Shown here: positions 10,391-21,090 of the stretch, one piece after another
Layout: every line of letters begins with the position of its first letter
Position numbering within the stretch: the first letter of the stretch is position 1
Source of the DNA: Notamacropus eugenii
Lineage: Eukaryota; Chordata; Mammalia; Diprotodontia; Macropodidae
Direction of reading: 5' to 3'
Assembly (NCBI RefSeq): GCF_028372415.1
Contig: NC_092878.1
Coordinates: forward strand, 4,367,501 to 4,431,500
Length of the DNA: 64,000 nucleotides
Made by a program: the position numbers and the translations under genes
Notes under the pieces: generated by a model
Told to the model about the DNA's origin: nothing
Database searches by the model: none
What the model saw: the letters and a program-made list of their open reading frames with translations, nothing else

Positions 10391-10845
10391 ATTTACCCTA
10401 GAAATATGCCTGCATATCCATAGCAGCTGCTGTGGGTATTGCATTGGCTCTACAGCCATCCGAAGAATGAATCCATCTGTATATCTGTCTGGGACAGATA
10501 CTACAAATACACAATGAGCTAAGCCCAGGGTGAAAGAAGAGGAAAGTACATGAGATTTCCTTTGGAGAATCAGAAAGTTTTGTTAATGACGCTGACCTTC
10601 TCCCCTGAAACAAAGGTCTTTTTAATTTAATATTCTTTAGTGTTCCTGAAAGTCATGAAATGCCAGAGAATTAAAGTTAAGGGTAACTCAAAGGGCAGTA
10701 AAGAGGAACATGGTAGATATGAACATGTTGTAGCACATTATAAGACAAAAAAGTGTGGGTATAAAGGATGCCAATGGGGAGATGTATAATAAGAAAAAAA
10801 GATGGCCTGGTCACAAAGCAAGAGTAAGGGAAAATTAATGGATAG

Positions 10846-10848
<3 letters not shown>

Positions 10849-10905
<57 letters not shown>
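10849..10905. repeat. (TG)n microsatellite
   Basis: An almost pure run of tg dinucleotides, about 28 units. Confidence 0.97.
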
Positions 10906-10909
<4 letters not shown>

Positions 10910-11360
10910 AAAGAAATGATGAGACTTGGGACTAGACTCACACAGGTCAGACATGAATGGGCTGTGATCTGCATCTTTAAAGGATCTGCATCTTTAACAA
11001 TGAGGTCACAGAATTGTCAAGTATTTGGTTGAACACAGTGACTACTTTGTATAAGGTAGGTACTCAATAAAAATGTTTGTTGTTGGTAATTGTCCAGACT
11101 ATCCTACATAGGTTTACAAAGGACTGACAAACAAGCTGAAAACCCTTTGAATACCATTATATTTTTTAGGTCTGGTTCTTCAGTCAGAGATACAACCAGA
11201 CTGCACAAAATACTGGTCATGAATCTTCATTCCCATTATGAGCAGGGACAACAATTCCTATATGCATGTGAATATTCCTTCCTTCTCTTAAAGAATGAAG
11301 ATACAGTTAATCCCCTTCTAAGAAAGTGACTAATCATTTACATAAGCAACTTCATATGAG
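10906..11360. other. Intergenic stretch with no recognised gene
   Basis: 'cagtgactactttgtataag' followed by 'gtaggtactcaataaaaatg' near 11,036-11,075 may be a worn MIR tail. Nothing else stands out. Confidence 0.4.
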
Positions 11361-11520
11361 GAAAAGAGCACTAACTTAGCAGTCAGAAGACCTGAGGTTG
11401 AGTCCTGATTCTGATACAGTCTAGCTGTATTATTAATGAACCGATTAATTAACAAGCACTTATTAGCACATACAATGTATGTCCAGAATTGTGTTAGGCA
11501 TTGGGGACCTACTGTGATCC
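11361..11520 (+). repeat. Two SINE-type fragments in tandem
   Basis: 11,361-11,430 is a tRNA-derived SINE head (gagcactaacttagcagtca, gacctgaggttgagtcctga). 11,440-11,510 carries the 'aacaagcacttattagcaca ... ggcattgggga' block common to marsupial repeats. Confidence 0.55.
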
Positions 11521-11611
11521 AACCTAAGAGCTCCAGACTGAAATGGGTTTAAGGGTTTGGTCTTTGAAGAGGGAGAAAGAAAGACAGATAGAAAGAAAAG
11601 AAAGAGACAAG

Positions 11612-11682
11612 AAGGGAGGAAGGAAGGAAGGAAGGAAGGAAGGAAGGAAGGAAGGAAGGAAGGAAGGAAGGAAGGAAGGAGG
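11612..11682. repeat. (GGAA)n microsatellite
   Basis: About 17 tandem GGAA units follow a looser purine-rich lead-in from about 11,565. It ends some 470 bases before the CpG island. Confidence 0.95.
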
Positions 11683-12119
11683 AAATCTTGCAGTTAGCCC
11701 TGAGTTAACGGCTGTATTTTGTGCCCTTTTAGCTCAGAGTGAACGTCTCTTGACTTACTTCTTAAAGAGGTCTATTCACGGAACAGACTTAACCTCACTC
11801 AAAGTGGGAACCTAAAAAGACCTTTTAGGTCTAAAAGGGCCGAGGTCTCCCATCTCTAGTCGTCCTGATGAATTTCTGGGCATGGGACCCAGATGGCTCT
11901 GGAGGAGAAGTGAGGCCGGTGACCTTGTACCTCCCTCACTCAAAGCCAACTGCCAGTCATGCCATCCTCTCCCTGAGGCCATGGCACAAACACAAGGCGT
12001 TGGGGTGCTGCCCTTCAGGAGCCTCCATCCTGTCCTGGAAAACCTTCAGGCCCCTCGAGTTCTCTGGATCTCTAGGACTGAAAACCAGGCTTAGGCTTTG
12101 GGTTTCTAGGTAACCTGCC

Positions 12120-12900
12120 GACCCGCCCCTCCTGCTAGCGGCTTCCGATTGGCTTACGCCTCCACCAATGGTCGGGGCCCTGAACTTCCCGCCAGCTCTG
12201 GCGCCCGCTTTCAAACAGGCCCACGTTCGCAACCGCGAGTGGCTCTGCAGCCTAGCTTGGAGAGGGAGCACGCCGGCCCGCAAGTCCCGCCCCCCGCCTT
12301 CCTGGCCCCGCCCCCGCCCGCCTGGCCCCGCCCCCCGCGGGCTTTCTGCTCGCCCATTGCTGGAGTCCGCCGCTCCTCAAGCGCCGAGGGCCTCACGTTC
12401 GGCTGTAACGAGGAAGCGGCGGCGGGCCCGTGTTGTGAGGGGGTGCTCGGCGCTCTGGGGTCCCCTCAGCCCGCACCCCCGCAGGTACGGCGGCAGCGGA
12501 GACCGCGGGGCCCGGTGAGAGCTTCGCTTCTGGCTTCTCGGGGCGGCGGCAGGGTGGGCCAGGGCTGGGCCCGCGCCCCCGGGCCCTCGGGCCGCCCCCA
12601 GCCCAGCCCCGGCCGAGGCCCCTTGTCCGGAGCCCGAGCCCGCGGCGCGGCCCTGGAGCTGGCGAGGCCCGGGTTCTGGCGGCCAGGCCCGCCGCTGGGC
12701 CCCCGGACCGGCCTGTCTCCCCGGGCTGGCGGGCCCGCCCGTCCTGGTGCCGGGAGGACAGGGAACGCCTCTAAGGGAGGGAGGACCTTGGCCCTGGGCC
12801 CTGCACCCCTCGGCCCTGGGGACCCCCAGGGAGGACCTTTCAGAGTGCCTGATCCCGGGGTACACGGTGACTGCCCGGGGTAGGGAACGGGGTCCGCCGA
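12120..12900 (+). promoter_or_regulatory. CEP152: CpG island and promoter of CEP152
   Basis: This is the only strongly CpG-dense block in the window apart from the 5' end of the LINE at 60.7 kb. It holds an ETS-like CTTCCG at 12,142-12,147, an inverted CCAAT box (ATTGG) at 12,148-12,152, a direct CCAAT at 12,165-12,169, an E2F-like TTCCCGCC at 12,186-12,193, and clustered GC boxes at about 12,296-12,340. No TATA box is seen, as expected for a housekeeping or cell-cycle gene. It sits upstream of the CEP152 exons and downstream of SHC4 on the same strand. CCAAT pairs plus E2F-like sites are common in cell-cycle promoters; which sites are used is inference. Confidence 0.8.
12380..12514 (+). other. 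CEP152: CEP152 exon 1 (5'UTR, start and donor approximate)
   Basis: A first non-coding exon is inferred inside the CpG island. Two good donors compete: CAG|GTACGG ending the exon at 12,484 and CCG|GTGAGA ending it at 12,514. The transcription start is a guess placed just downstream of the GC-box cluster. No in-frame start that continues into the known CEP152 protein is present here. Confidence 0.45.
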
Positions 12901-12904
12901 GCCC

Positions 12905-13060
12905 TCTCCGTCCGTCTGTCCGTCTGGATCTCTGTCTATTCTGTCTGTCTGTCTGTCCTTCAGGATCTCTGTCTATCTCTGTCTGTATCTCTGTCTTTGT
13001 GTCTCTGTCTCTCTCTCTCTCTCTCTCCCTCTCCCTCCTCCCCCCTCCCTCTCCTTACCT
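12905..13060. repeat. Pyrimidine-rich simple repeat (TCTG/TC)n
   Basis: Runs of ctgt, ctct and ccct follow the CpG island directly, in intron 1. Confidence 0.85.
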
Positions 13061-13074
13061 CTCACCTCCACTCA

Positions 13075-13190
13075 AGGGAGACGGGTTCAAATGCCAGGTC
13101 TAGATCCTACTGACGTTGTGACCCTGGGCGAGTCACTTCACTCCGTTCTCATGGTCTCAGCTAACTCCAAAGAGTGAATGAGGGCAACCT
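13075..13190 (+). repeat. tRNA-derived SINE fragment
   Basis: 'gggttcaaatgccaggtcta', then 'tgtgaccctgggcgagtcac', is the body of the marsupial SINE. Confidence 0.65.
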
Positions 13191-13289
13191 GTTCAACGTT
13201 ACTACGTATTTCCTTCTCTGGAAGTTCCCGGTATCAGTGAAATCATCTTATCCTTGAATTATATAGAGTGAAGAAAGACCTGTTTTTCT

Positions 13290-13540
13290 AAATGGTGAAT
13301 GTTAAGTCATTTGAGCTGTGTCTGACTTTTCGGGACCCTGTTTGGGGTTTTCTTGGCAGAGAAACTCCAGTGGTTTTCCATTTCCTTCTCCAGCTCATTT
13401 CACTGATGAGGAAAGTGAGGCAGATAGGGTTGAGTGACTTGCCCAGCGTCATATAGCTTATAAGTACTTGATCTGGGATTTGAACTCAGGTCTTCCGATT
13501 CCTGGGCAGCTGTCTAAGCACTGTTCCATCCTGCCTTTTT
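13290..13540 (-). repeat. MAR1-type SINE, antisense
   Basis: The reverse complement of the 9350 element: 'ttttcttggcagagaaactc', 'tttccatttccttctccagc', 'gacttgcccagcgtcatata' and 'tttgaactcaggtcttccga'. Confidence 0.8.
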
Positions 13541-13814
13541 CTCGGCTTAAGATAAGATAGGCTTTTATCTTAAATATTTACTAATGCTCTAACTTGGCTT
13601 GTTAACTTTGGAGGCCCTAAATTATTTTTCTTGGTGGATAATTTAACTTCACTTTTTCAAATGGTGAGGTTTTGATTTCATTCAGTTGCTTTGAACATTT
13701 GAACATCTCTCAAGCCTTAAAATTTGTTTTCTGTGCATTATTTCTTGATAATTTTTAAAAAAAATTTACTTTTGAACTTTTAAAAAACTAAATTTATTAT
13801 CTTGTACCTGATAA

Positions 13815-14010
13815 AAATATTTGGTTAATCCACTGAATTTGGAGTCAGAAGATCCGGGTTCTAATCCTGACTCTTAGTTACTACCTATGTGACCTTGGAA
13901 AAATCACTTTTCCTTCTCTGAGCTTTAGTTTTCTCATTAGTAAATGCAGGGACTAGACTAGGTGATTTCTCTGCTTCCTTACAGCTCCACATCTCTGATT
14001 CTAATAAACA
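13815..14010 (+). repeat. CORE-SINE/MIR-family element
   Basis: 'ggagtcagaagatccgggtt', 'tatgtgaccttggaaaaatc', 'gagctttagttttctcatta' and a closing 'cagctccacatctctgattc' follow the family order. A short TTA run lies downstream at about 14,199-14,220. Confidence 0.75.
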
Positions 14011-14529
14011 ACTACAAAGTTATCTTAAGTTATTGTAACTTATGTATAGCTGTTGTTGGAAAACCAGTTTGGTTTTTTTTTTTATTACTGTAAGACTTGG
14101 TTGTCATCTAAAAGAGTGAATGGATTTTAGAGATTTTTATCCCTCTTTCTTAGCAGTTTTTTGATATATGATAACCTCAGATGAGCCCTTTGTCTACTTT
14201 TTATTATTATTATTATTATTTTTTGGTGCTGGGTAGGTATAGTGGTTCTTGTACTTGGCACTTGTAGAGAAGGGAATTAATATAATATGCCAGCAGGCCT
14301 TTCTGAATGTACTCTTCATAGAGTTGTACCAAATATTGAGCCAAAGGAATGTAGACATCAGAACTTGGAGCTCCATGGTAGGGGCCAAGCACAAATACCA
14401 GGTAGAGTAGGATTGGGAACTGAGGATGGATCAGATATACATAGTTTTATAGTGCCTCCCACCCCCGATATTCAGCCCAAGTCATACTTGTCTTTTTCCT
14501 GTACTACCCTATATTTGTGTAGTGTTGCA

Positions 14530-15110
14530 GCAAACAAAAACATTTTCTTATTTTTCTCATTCAGTCCCTACAGCAATTCTGAATAGGCAAAGCATCCTGC
14601 TTTATAGATGGGGAAAATAAAATTAGGGAAAAAAAATTAGAGGATTTGTGACTTAACCAAGATTAAACAACTATCTAGGACCAGGCACATCTTTGAAAGG
14701 TGCTACATCTATATAGCTAGTGATAAAGCCGAACTATTTATACTTAAGTTAGATAGTAGCTCACTTTTATATACAGAAACGGCTTTATGCTTTTTAGACT
14801 TTGAGATAGTCATTTAAATTTTGGGCCACATTTTCCTCTTCTGTAAAATAAAGAGTTTGGATATGATAGTCTCTAAGGTAATTTCCTTTAGACTCATTTT
14901 GCAAACTGTCTCATAGACTGTTCCACCTGAAATGTGAGTATATTCTAAAGTGGAATTTACAGTCTTTCTTTATTGCTCATTTATCTCATCATGCCCACCT
15001 TACAGAATTGTTCTGAGGATAAAATGAAATAATGTGAATAAAAACACTTTGTAAACCATAAAGTGTTATACAAATAAAGTGTTATTATTAAGGCTCTTGG
15101 CCTGATTTTG
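14530..15110. repeat. Cluster of MIR relics
   Basis: About 14,540-14,690 reads as antisense MIR (ctttatagatggggaaaata, gtgacttaaccaagatta). 14,740-14,900 is a sense copy (cctcttctgtaaaataaaga). 14,980-15,095 is a sense MIR 3' end (cttacagaattgttctgagg, tacaaataaagtgttattat). Confidence 0.6.
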
Positions 15111-15164
15111 ACTCATGGCATGTGCTAATTTTAATGACTAATTAAAAAATACACTTTTAGAGTT

Positions 15165-15350
15165 ATTGAATCCAAAGAATTATAGAACTTAAAGGAATCT
15201 TATGGAACAAGTTCAACTCTTATTTTACAGATGACAAAACAAACCCAGAGAATCAAAGTTAAGATTTGCCATAAGGATTATACAGCTATTTGGTTGTAGA
15301 GACAAGGTTAGAACTCTGATTCCCAATACAATCTTTTTTCCATATCATTC
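15165..15350 (-). repeat. MIR-family relic, antisense
   Basis: 'gaacttaaaggaatcttatg', 'aactcttattttacagatga' and 'tacagctatttggttgtaga' follow the recurrent order of this SINE group (see 30,455 and 47,110). Confidence 0.55.
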
Positions 15351-16032
15351 AGCTGCTTGCAAGCCTCTTTCACATGAATGATTTTTAAGGAATTGTGTCC
15401 TTAAATGAGAGAAAAAATAGTCTCTATGTACCAGTATTTTACAATGGGAAGTTTGCTAGGTTGCTTGTATGAGGACTTTTGCACACACCTTAGGTTTTAA
15501 TAGTATATGATTTGGAGTTGGTTATGTCTGTTTTATTGATACTGATTTATATGATAAAGAAGTCCACCAAAGTGGTTGTTTTTTATGATTTGATACTACC
15601 AAACAAATAACCAGTTAATCAGACATCACCAGTTGTATCTAGCTAGTTCCAGAAAGGCTCTGGAAACAAAACAAATTGATTTGTAGTCAATTTGCAAGAG
15701 GGAGGTGTTTTTGACACTTGGTGTCCCAACCAGAATTCAGTCTTCAACAGTTGTCCCCAGAAATCAGGTTCTTTACAGTACAATTTCTTTGTTTTGTTTT
15801 GTTTTGGTTTCTTTCTCCTGTGCTTCAAAATGATAGTAAAAGGAACAAGTCAGAAACTCAGGAGAGGATAAAAATTTTGTTAACATCAAAAAGAGTAAAA
15901 TCACTAGACGCCTAGCAGTCATGCCTTTCAGGGCTTTGAAGTCTTTGAAGTTTACAAAATTGGGATACTTTTATTAGCAACTTTGTAACTACAGTTGAAA
16001 ATCTATCCTTTGTCTTTTCTCTTCCTCCGCAG
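15351..16032. other. Intron 1 remainder, no recognised feature
   Basis: Unique-looking AT-rich sequence up to the exon 2 acceptor. Small ORFs here are shadows without motifs. Confidence 0.4.
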
Positions 16033-16084
16033 CTTGGAGTTATTGTTACTTTTGGAATTGACCACTCTGTAGCTGCCAGAACTT
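16033..16084 (+). other. CEP152: Candidate CEP152 exon 2 (non-coding, 5'UTR)
   Basis: A strong acceptor (a pyrimidine-rich run ending in cttcctccgcag) and a near-perfect donor (GTAAGT) bracket 52 bases with no ATG. The position, between the CpG-island exon and the ATG exon, fits a 5'UTR exon. No transcript evidence is available, so it may be alternative or unused. Confidence 0.5.
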
Positions 16085-16234
16085 GTAAGTGATCAGTTTT
16101 GCTTCCTTAGGTGTCAGACCTGAGCTTATTAATTTTGGAGGAGGACATTTGTTACTTGCTAGAGGACTTTAACATATGGAAATTGCCAGGATTTCAGTGG
16201 ACTTTCTGGTAGAAACAACCAACATACAATTTAG

Positions 16235-16410
16235 GACTGCTTTTTAAAAATTAATTTTTATTGATAGCTTTTAAAAAATATATCACTTATATTTCTCACT
16301 ATTTTCTTCTCCTCCTCTCCCACCCAAGGAACTAGCCTTTATTAACAAAAAAGAGGGAAAAACAGTTCCACAAAAATAACCCATCACTTCAACCTTTGGG
16401 CTGATTTTTA
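16235..16410 (-). mobile_element. L1 3'UTR fragment, antisense
   Basis: 'taatttttattgatagcttt', 'cctcctctcccacccaagga' and 'acagttccacaaaaataacc' parallel 36,630-36,800, the reverse complement of a marsupial L1 3'UTR end. Confidence 0.55.
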
Positions 16411-16609
16411 AAATATCAAATTATAATAATCAAAATGCTTATGTTAATATGAAATGTTGATGTTTTGCTTAGATTGTTGATTTTTGAATTTTGAAATTTG
16501 TCCCATTGCCTGCCAGTAATTTTTGATTTTGACTTTATGTTTTTATAAGGGTTTTTTAAGGTTATAGATGGGATTTTAAAATAAAATACTCATGCTGAAA
16601 GTAAATCAT

Positions 16610-17335
16610 AGTCGTAATCCTTCTCCAAAACCCTATTCTTACTTTTAACATCATTTCTGTATGTCGCCCTACTATTCATTTATTCTCCCATATCCAAAAC
16701 CTTGGTATTATCTTTGATTCTTCCATTTCTCTTGCCCCTCATATCCAGTTAATTGCTAAGTTTTATTGATCCTGCCTGTACATTAATTCTTTCATTTGTC
16801 TTATCCTGTACTAATACATGCTTTCATTACCATCTTTTTAGACTGTTGCTTGAGCATCCTAACATCTCTTCCCACCTCCAGTTCTTTCAATTCTCCAGGC
16901 TTCTTCCTTACGCAGAAGACCTGGTCGTAGTCTTTTCCTCCTTTTATGATTTCCTTTTCCTCCTCTAATAATATCATTCTTCATTGTCTAACACTGGATT
17001 ACAATTTCCCCTGCATGTTCTTTGTGGCCAGGCCCTGAGGGGCTACTTCCCATCTCCTTGCTTTCCCTGGAAGGTCTTTCCTTCCCACTATTGCATCCTT
17101 ACCTATATTTTAAAACTGTACTCTTGTTACCACGCCTAGGAAATCTCTTCTAATGTATTTAATTATTAAGGGTCTTTTCTCCTATCAGACTTCACAAAGC
17201 ACCTTGCTTGTATCTTTCTTGTACACTTATCAGATACTGTTTTGTACTATAATTATTTGTATCCCATATTTTATTAGATTATATGGCCCATGAGAGTGGG
17301 ACTAAGTCTTACTAAATGTTTGTTGAATTTGGGGT
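16610..17335 (+). mobile_element. L2 LINE, 3' half, sense
   Basis: 'accttggtattatctttgat', 'cttgcccctcatatccagtt', 'aggcttcttccttacgcaga', 'tcctgcatgttctttg'-like blocks, 'agattatatggcccatgaga' and a terminal 'taaatgtttgttgaattt' follow L2 through its 3' end. It ends about 20 bases before the acceptor of the CEP152 ATG exon. Confidence 0.75.
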
Positions 17336-17353
17336 TGAAAAAACCTTTTTCAG

Positions 17354-17447
17354 AAGGACCATGTCACTAGAATTTGGCAGTGTGGCTCTTCAGACTCAAA
17401 ATGATGGAGAGGAATATGGTCAAGAGGATTATGCCAGAGAGAAAGAG
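17354..17447 (+). CDS. CEP152: CEP152 exon 3: start codon exon, residues 1-29
   Basis: The acceptor is TTTTTCAG|AAGGACC and ATG follows at 17,361 (context acc-ATG-t). The exon encodes [20 protein letters not shown] and then QEDYAREKE, ending at GAG|GTAAGT in phase 0. The human protein, from memory, starts [20 protein letters not shown], so the start is secure. The Glu/Asp-rich run is the first half of the acidic segment that contacts the PLK4 cryptic polo box in human. The ten bases upstream of ATG are 5'UTR. Confidence 0.95.
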
Positions 17448-17539
17448 GTAAGTCAACCCAAAAGGGATCCCTGAATCTGTTATTTATTTTATTCTTATTT
17501 TCAGATGATAGTCATATTCTGTGACATTTTTGTGGAGAA

Positions 17540-18260
17540 ATTCCTAGACTTATATAATCTCAGAGTTGGAAGCAACCAGCGGTTTTATAGATTGCCTTAG
17601 GCCTAATCAGCCATGGTCCTTGCAACCTGGCTGAAGGTGTCCACTCAGTGCAGGCCTCTGCGGGGATAGGAGTCATCCACTTTGGGACAACTTTAGTTTT
17701 TACAAACTTTTTCTTATGTAATCTGGTATCTGCCACTCTGCAGCTTTATGGAAAGGTGCTTCTTCTTTCAGGGACCATGTAGAACTGCTGTAATCTCCCT
17801 CTTATGGGAGATCCATGAAGAAAGCAATTCTGTCTGAGCTTTTGTGTGCACTGCCCCAGTTATCAGACTTGTATGGCAGTTTTTGAATCATCTTTCACCA
17901 TCTTGGTCACGTTTCCCTGAATGTGTTTCTTCTAAATATATGGGATTCAGAACAAGTCAGAAATCTCAGATATATCATCTGACCAGGTCAGAGTTACTAT
18001 GGATACCATGTTGTTGTCTAGCTATATCTTCCCCCTATTGCCCTTGTACATTAGATTTTTTGAACCCAAGTAGGACTATATGTCCATCCCAATTAAATTT
18101 CATCTCATTAGCATTGGCTTTAGAGACTGATGTTAGCTTTCCCTTCTAGTTATGTGGTGTTTGTGAATTTGAAATGTATGCTTCTTTCTAAGTTATTGAT
18201 TATGTTGAACATTAAAGGCCCAGGTAATACTGCTTTTGTAACTCCACTTGGACTCAAATG
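17540..18260 (-). mobile_element. CR1-clade LINE (L3-like) relic, antisense
   Basis: 'atctcagagttggaagcaac', 'caggtcagagttactatgga', 'tgaacccaagtaggactata' and 'aatttcatctcattagcatt' follow the same family order as the 6,120 copy, with more of the 3' part retained. Confidence 0.6.
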
Positions 18261-18261
18261 C

Positions 18262-19035
18262 AGGACTAGTAAATTTTCTTTTTTTTACTTTTTCCAACTC
18301 TGAATTTGAAATAGTAAAGTAAGAAACTAGTGTCACATGAGGGAAGTAATGGATTCTCCATCATGTGGAGCTGTTTTTTTGAACTGTCTCTTTTTGAAGA
18401 AAGAAATAAACAATTTAAGGCCAGTGCCATCAGGTGACATTTTATTAAAGTACTTTGAGATCTAATTGAGAGGGTATTCATTTGTTTTTTATGCATGGTA
18501 AACGAAAAAGATGATTTTATTTGGTTTTCTACACAGAATGGAAATAATTGTTTTTGTACTTTCTTCACTGCTGTTTCATGCTGAACATTTTTAGACTTGC
18601 TAACTGTGAATGCACCCAGAATGAGAAAGAGTTCAAAACTGAACACTGTGTATACACTTGACTATAGAAGTCTTCCTATGCCAGCTGCATATGCAGAATA
18701 ATGATTTCTAGATGTTCTCAATGCTCTCCACAGCTCTCTTCTAGGTCCTTAGGTGTGGCTTTTTGACTGATTCCAAGTTTTATACAACAAATCCTTTTAT
18801 TAAGGGGAATTTGCCCTGTGAAGTCAAAAGGGTTGTGCTTGAGACCTTAGAGGGCTACATGCAGTTTCTAGGCTGCGGGTCCCCCACTTCTGGACTAGAT
18901 TTTAGATTCTGTCAGTAGAAACATTTGCTACATTACATTTTGTTATTATGCCCTGTGATTTCCCAAAGGTACCTGCAAGTCAGAGAATCTTGGAATTTTT
19001 TCAGGGCCCTGCTGGCTAGCATCAGGTGTGATGTA
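18262..19035. other. Intron 3 stretch with no recognised feature
   Basis: A 126-codon antisense ORF (18,266-18,646) is Lys/Ser/Phe-rich with no motif and is taken as chance. Confidence 0.4.
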
Positions 19036-19039
19036 GAGT

Positions 19040-19550
19040 TGAATTTAGTAGCTTGAACTGGTACAGTTTTACTGTGCAACTTCTGCTACTTATTACCTCA
19101 TGTCACACTGGGCGAGACCCTTGGTCCATCTGGACCTCAAGTTTCTTCATCTCTAAAATGAGGTGATTGGATTAGTGCCTTGGATGTGGTGCCTTCTGAC
19201 TCCCCAAATCGCTGACCTTTGATGAACAACATCTTCATAATGGGCTTGTTTCTTCCTTTTCTTTTTCTTTTCTGTGGTTAGTAATGAAGGACTCATGAGG
19301 AAACTGTATCTCCTTTAGAAAGCCAAGTGTTGTGCAAATGAAACATTTACATTGTTCCATGTACAGGCGTTTGAAGGCAGTTTCAGAGGTACCAGGAAAG
19401 GGTGTTGGGTTTGGAGGACAAGGACTTGGATTTGAATCCCCAGTCCTACTGTATACTACCTGTGGGACCTTGAACAAATCCTTTTAACACTCTGAGCCTT
19501 AGCTGGCCTCTGAGATCTCTTCCAGTTCTAGATCTGTGAACCCATGATTC
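19040..19550 (+). repeat. Two CORE-SINE/MIR-family elements
   Basis: 19,040-19,225 carries 'cctcatgtcacactgggcga' and 'caagtttcttcatctctaaa'. 19,396-19,550 carries 'ggacttggatttgaatcccc', 'gagccttagctggcctc' and 'ctcttccagttctagatctg'. Both are sense to CEP152. Confidence 0.65.
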
Positions 19551-20680
19551 ATACGATTACCTTTGCTATTTTCAAACATCTTCAAAGATTTCAAAACCTC
19601 TCTTAGCAACTAGCATATGTTCAGGACTTGACAGTAGGCTTTTGTACCTTATAGTTCACCTAAAAGTCACAATTACGTATGTGATATCATAGTTGGTTAC
19701 TGTGGAAATGTAGTTAATGTCACAAAAGATTTATTTTCGTAAGCTTTTAAGCAGTCTGGTAAGCTAATCTCCTTAAAGAACAAAGGGCACTCAGGTTTAC
19801 CAATAAAACAATAATTCCTAGTAACTGCTTATTTTAAAAAAATGTTGTCTCTGTCTCCTTAAAGTCACACCTTAATGTAGTTTGCCATCTAGCTGATCTC
19901 ACAATTCACCTTAGTTTACACACACTGTCTATGATGTCACCAGAAATAACTCTGGGATTATGCTCTTGTTCTAGATAGTCAGTTTGTTTTCCCTTTTGGG
20001 GATCTAGTAGTTTTGGTTAGAAATGCTTAGTGATTTGTAGTCCTAAGAGAATAGATATTCTTGGGGATGTTTTGTTTAGAGATGAAAAGCTTTAAAGTTA
20101 GAGTATGATCTTTAGCAGGAAGAAAGATAACTGCAGTTACCTACAGCAGGCTTGCCATGCCCTCACTCTTCTTACACTCGCCATCATTGAGTTGGGTGAT
20201 GCACACTCCATTATTTCTTCAGGGGTTCTATAGTAAATTGAGAAGCTCCTGTGAGCATGGAGTTCTTGTCTTGTAGAGGTATGATTTTCATTGCATATTC
20301 CTTCTACCTTTTACCGCATCTTTTGATGTAATTAATTGGACAGCTTTAACATCTGGTGTCCACTAGAGGGAGTTATAAAATCCAGCATTTGTTTACATTT
20401 TAGATTATTTGAATGTCTTAGTGGAGTTTTATTGTGAACCCTCAATAAAATCAAAGTGCAAACAAGTTGTAGGTAATGACCGTCCTAGATATTTTTCCAA
20501 AGTTCCTATTTTGCAGTTCCTTATAAATGGTTTGGGTTGTACTATGTGAGTTCCCATCACAATCCAGACTCATTCCAGCACAATTGGGACCAAAAGACTG
20601 GGGAGAAAAATCAAACTGAGCTGTGGTTGTACACAAATTGGCAGAATAAGTAGCTTTCAGTGATTAATTATGATATAATG
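19551..20680. other. Intron 3 stretch, mostly unique sequence, with a CTCF-like motif
   Basis: No repeat or exon is recognised. CCACTAGAGGGAG at 20,360-20,372 resembles the CTCF core CCACYAGRGGGC. Confidence 0.4.
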
Positions 20681-20684
20681 CAAA

Positions 20685-21090
20685 GATCAGTGGACTGGGA
20701 GTCCAAAATGGGAGCACAGTTCTATTTCTAGCTTTTTCACTAACTAGTTATGTGGTGTAGGCAAATTATTTCAGTTTTCTGGGCCTCAGTTTCCTCATTA
20801 ATAATAATAGCAATAGCTGCAATAACTTATACTTGTTTAAAGCTTTAAGATTTCCAAAGTACTTTCTGCAAAATGAGGGAATTAGACTCGATAATCTCCA
20901 AGGCCCCTTCTAGCTCTTACATCCATTCTGTACCATCTGCTGATTATCAGGTATATAGGCTGCTTACTCTTTTGTGACCTTGAGTGAGTAATTTTCTCTC
21001 TGAACCTCAATTTCCTCATCCATAGAACTAGGATGTTGGGTTAGATGATCTGTAAAAATCCTTCTCTACTCTAAATCTCTGTGATGTTAC
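20685..21090 (+). repeat. Two SINE relics in tandem (MIR/CORE-SINE)
   Basis: 20,685-20,935 has 'gtggactgggagtccaaaat', 'gggcctcagtttcctcatta' and a closing 'ccccttctagctcttacatc'. 20,950-21,090 has 'ttgtgaccttgagtgagtaa' and 'aacctcaatttcctcatcca'. Confidence 0.7.

Noticed and set aside
10738-10974. ORF of repeated His-Thr
   Set aside because: It is a translation of the TG microsatellite.
11612-11682. CRISPR-like array
   Set aside because: The repeats are a simple microsatellite without spacers, and the DNA is from an animal nuclear genome.
11543-11815. ORF with repeated Lys-Glu-Gly-Arg
   Set aside because: It is a translation of the GGAA microsatellite.
12149-12883. Open frames of up to 244 codons in the CpG island on both strands
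   Set aside because: They arise from GC-rich DNA that lacks stop codons, are Pro/Gly/Arg-rich without domains, and overlap the promoter and first exon of CEP152.
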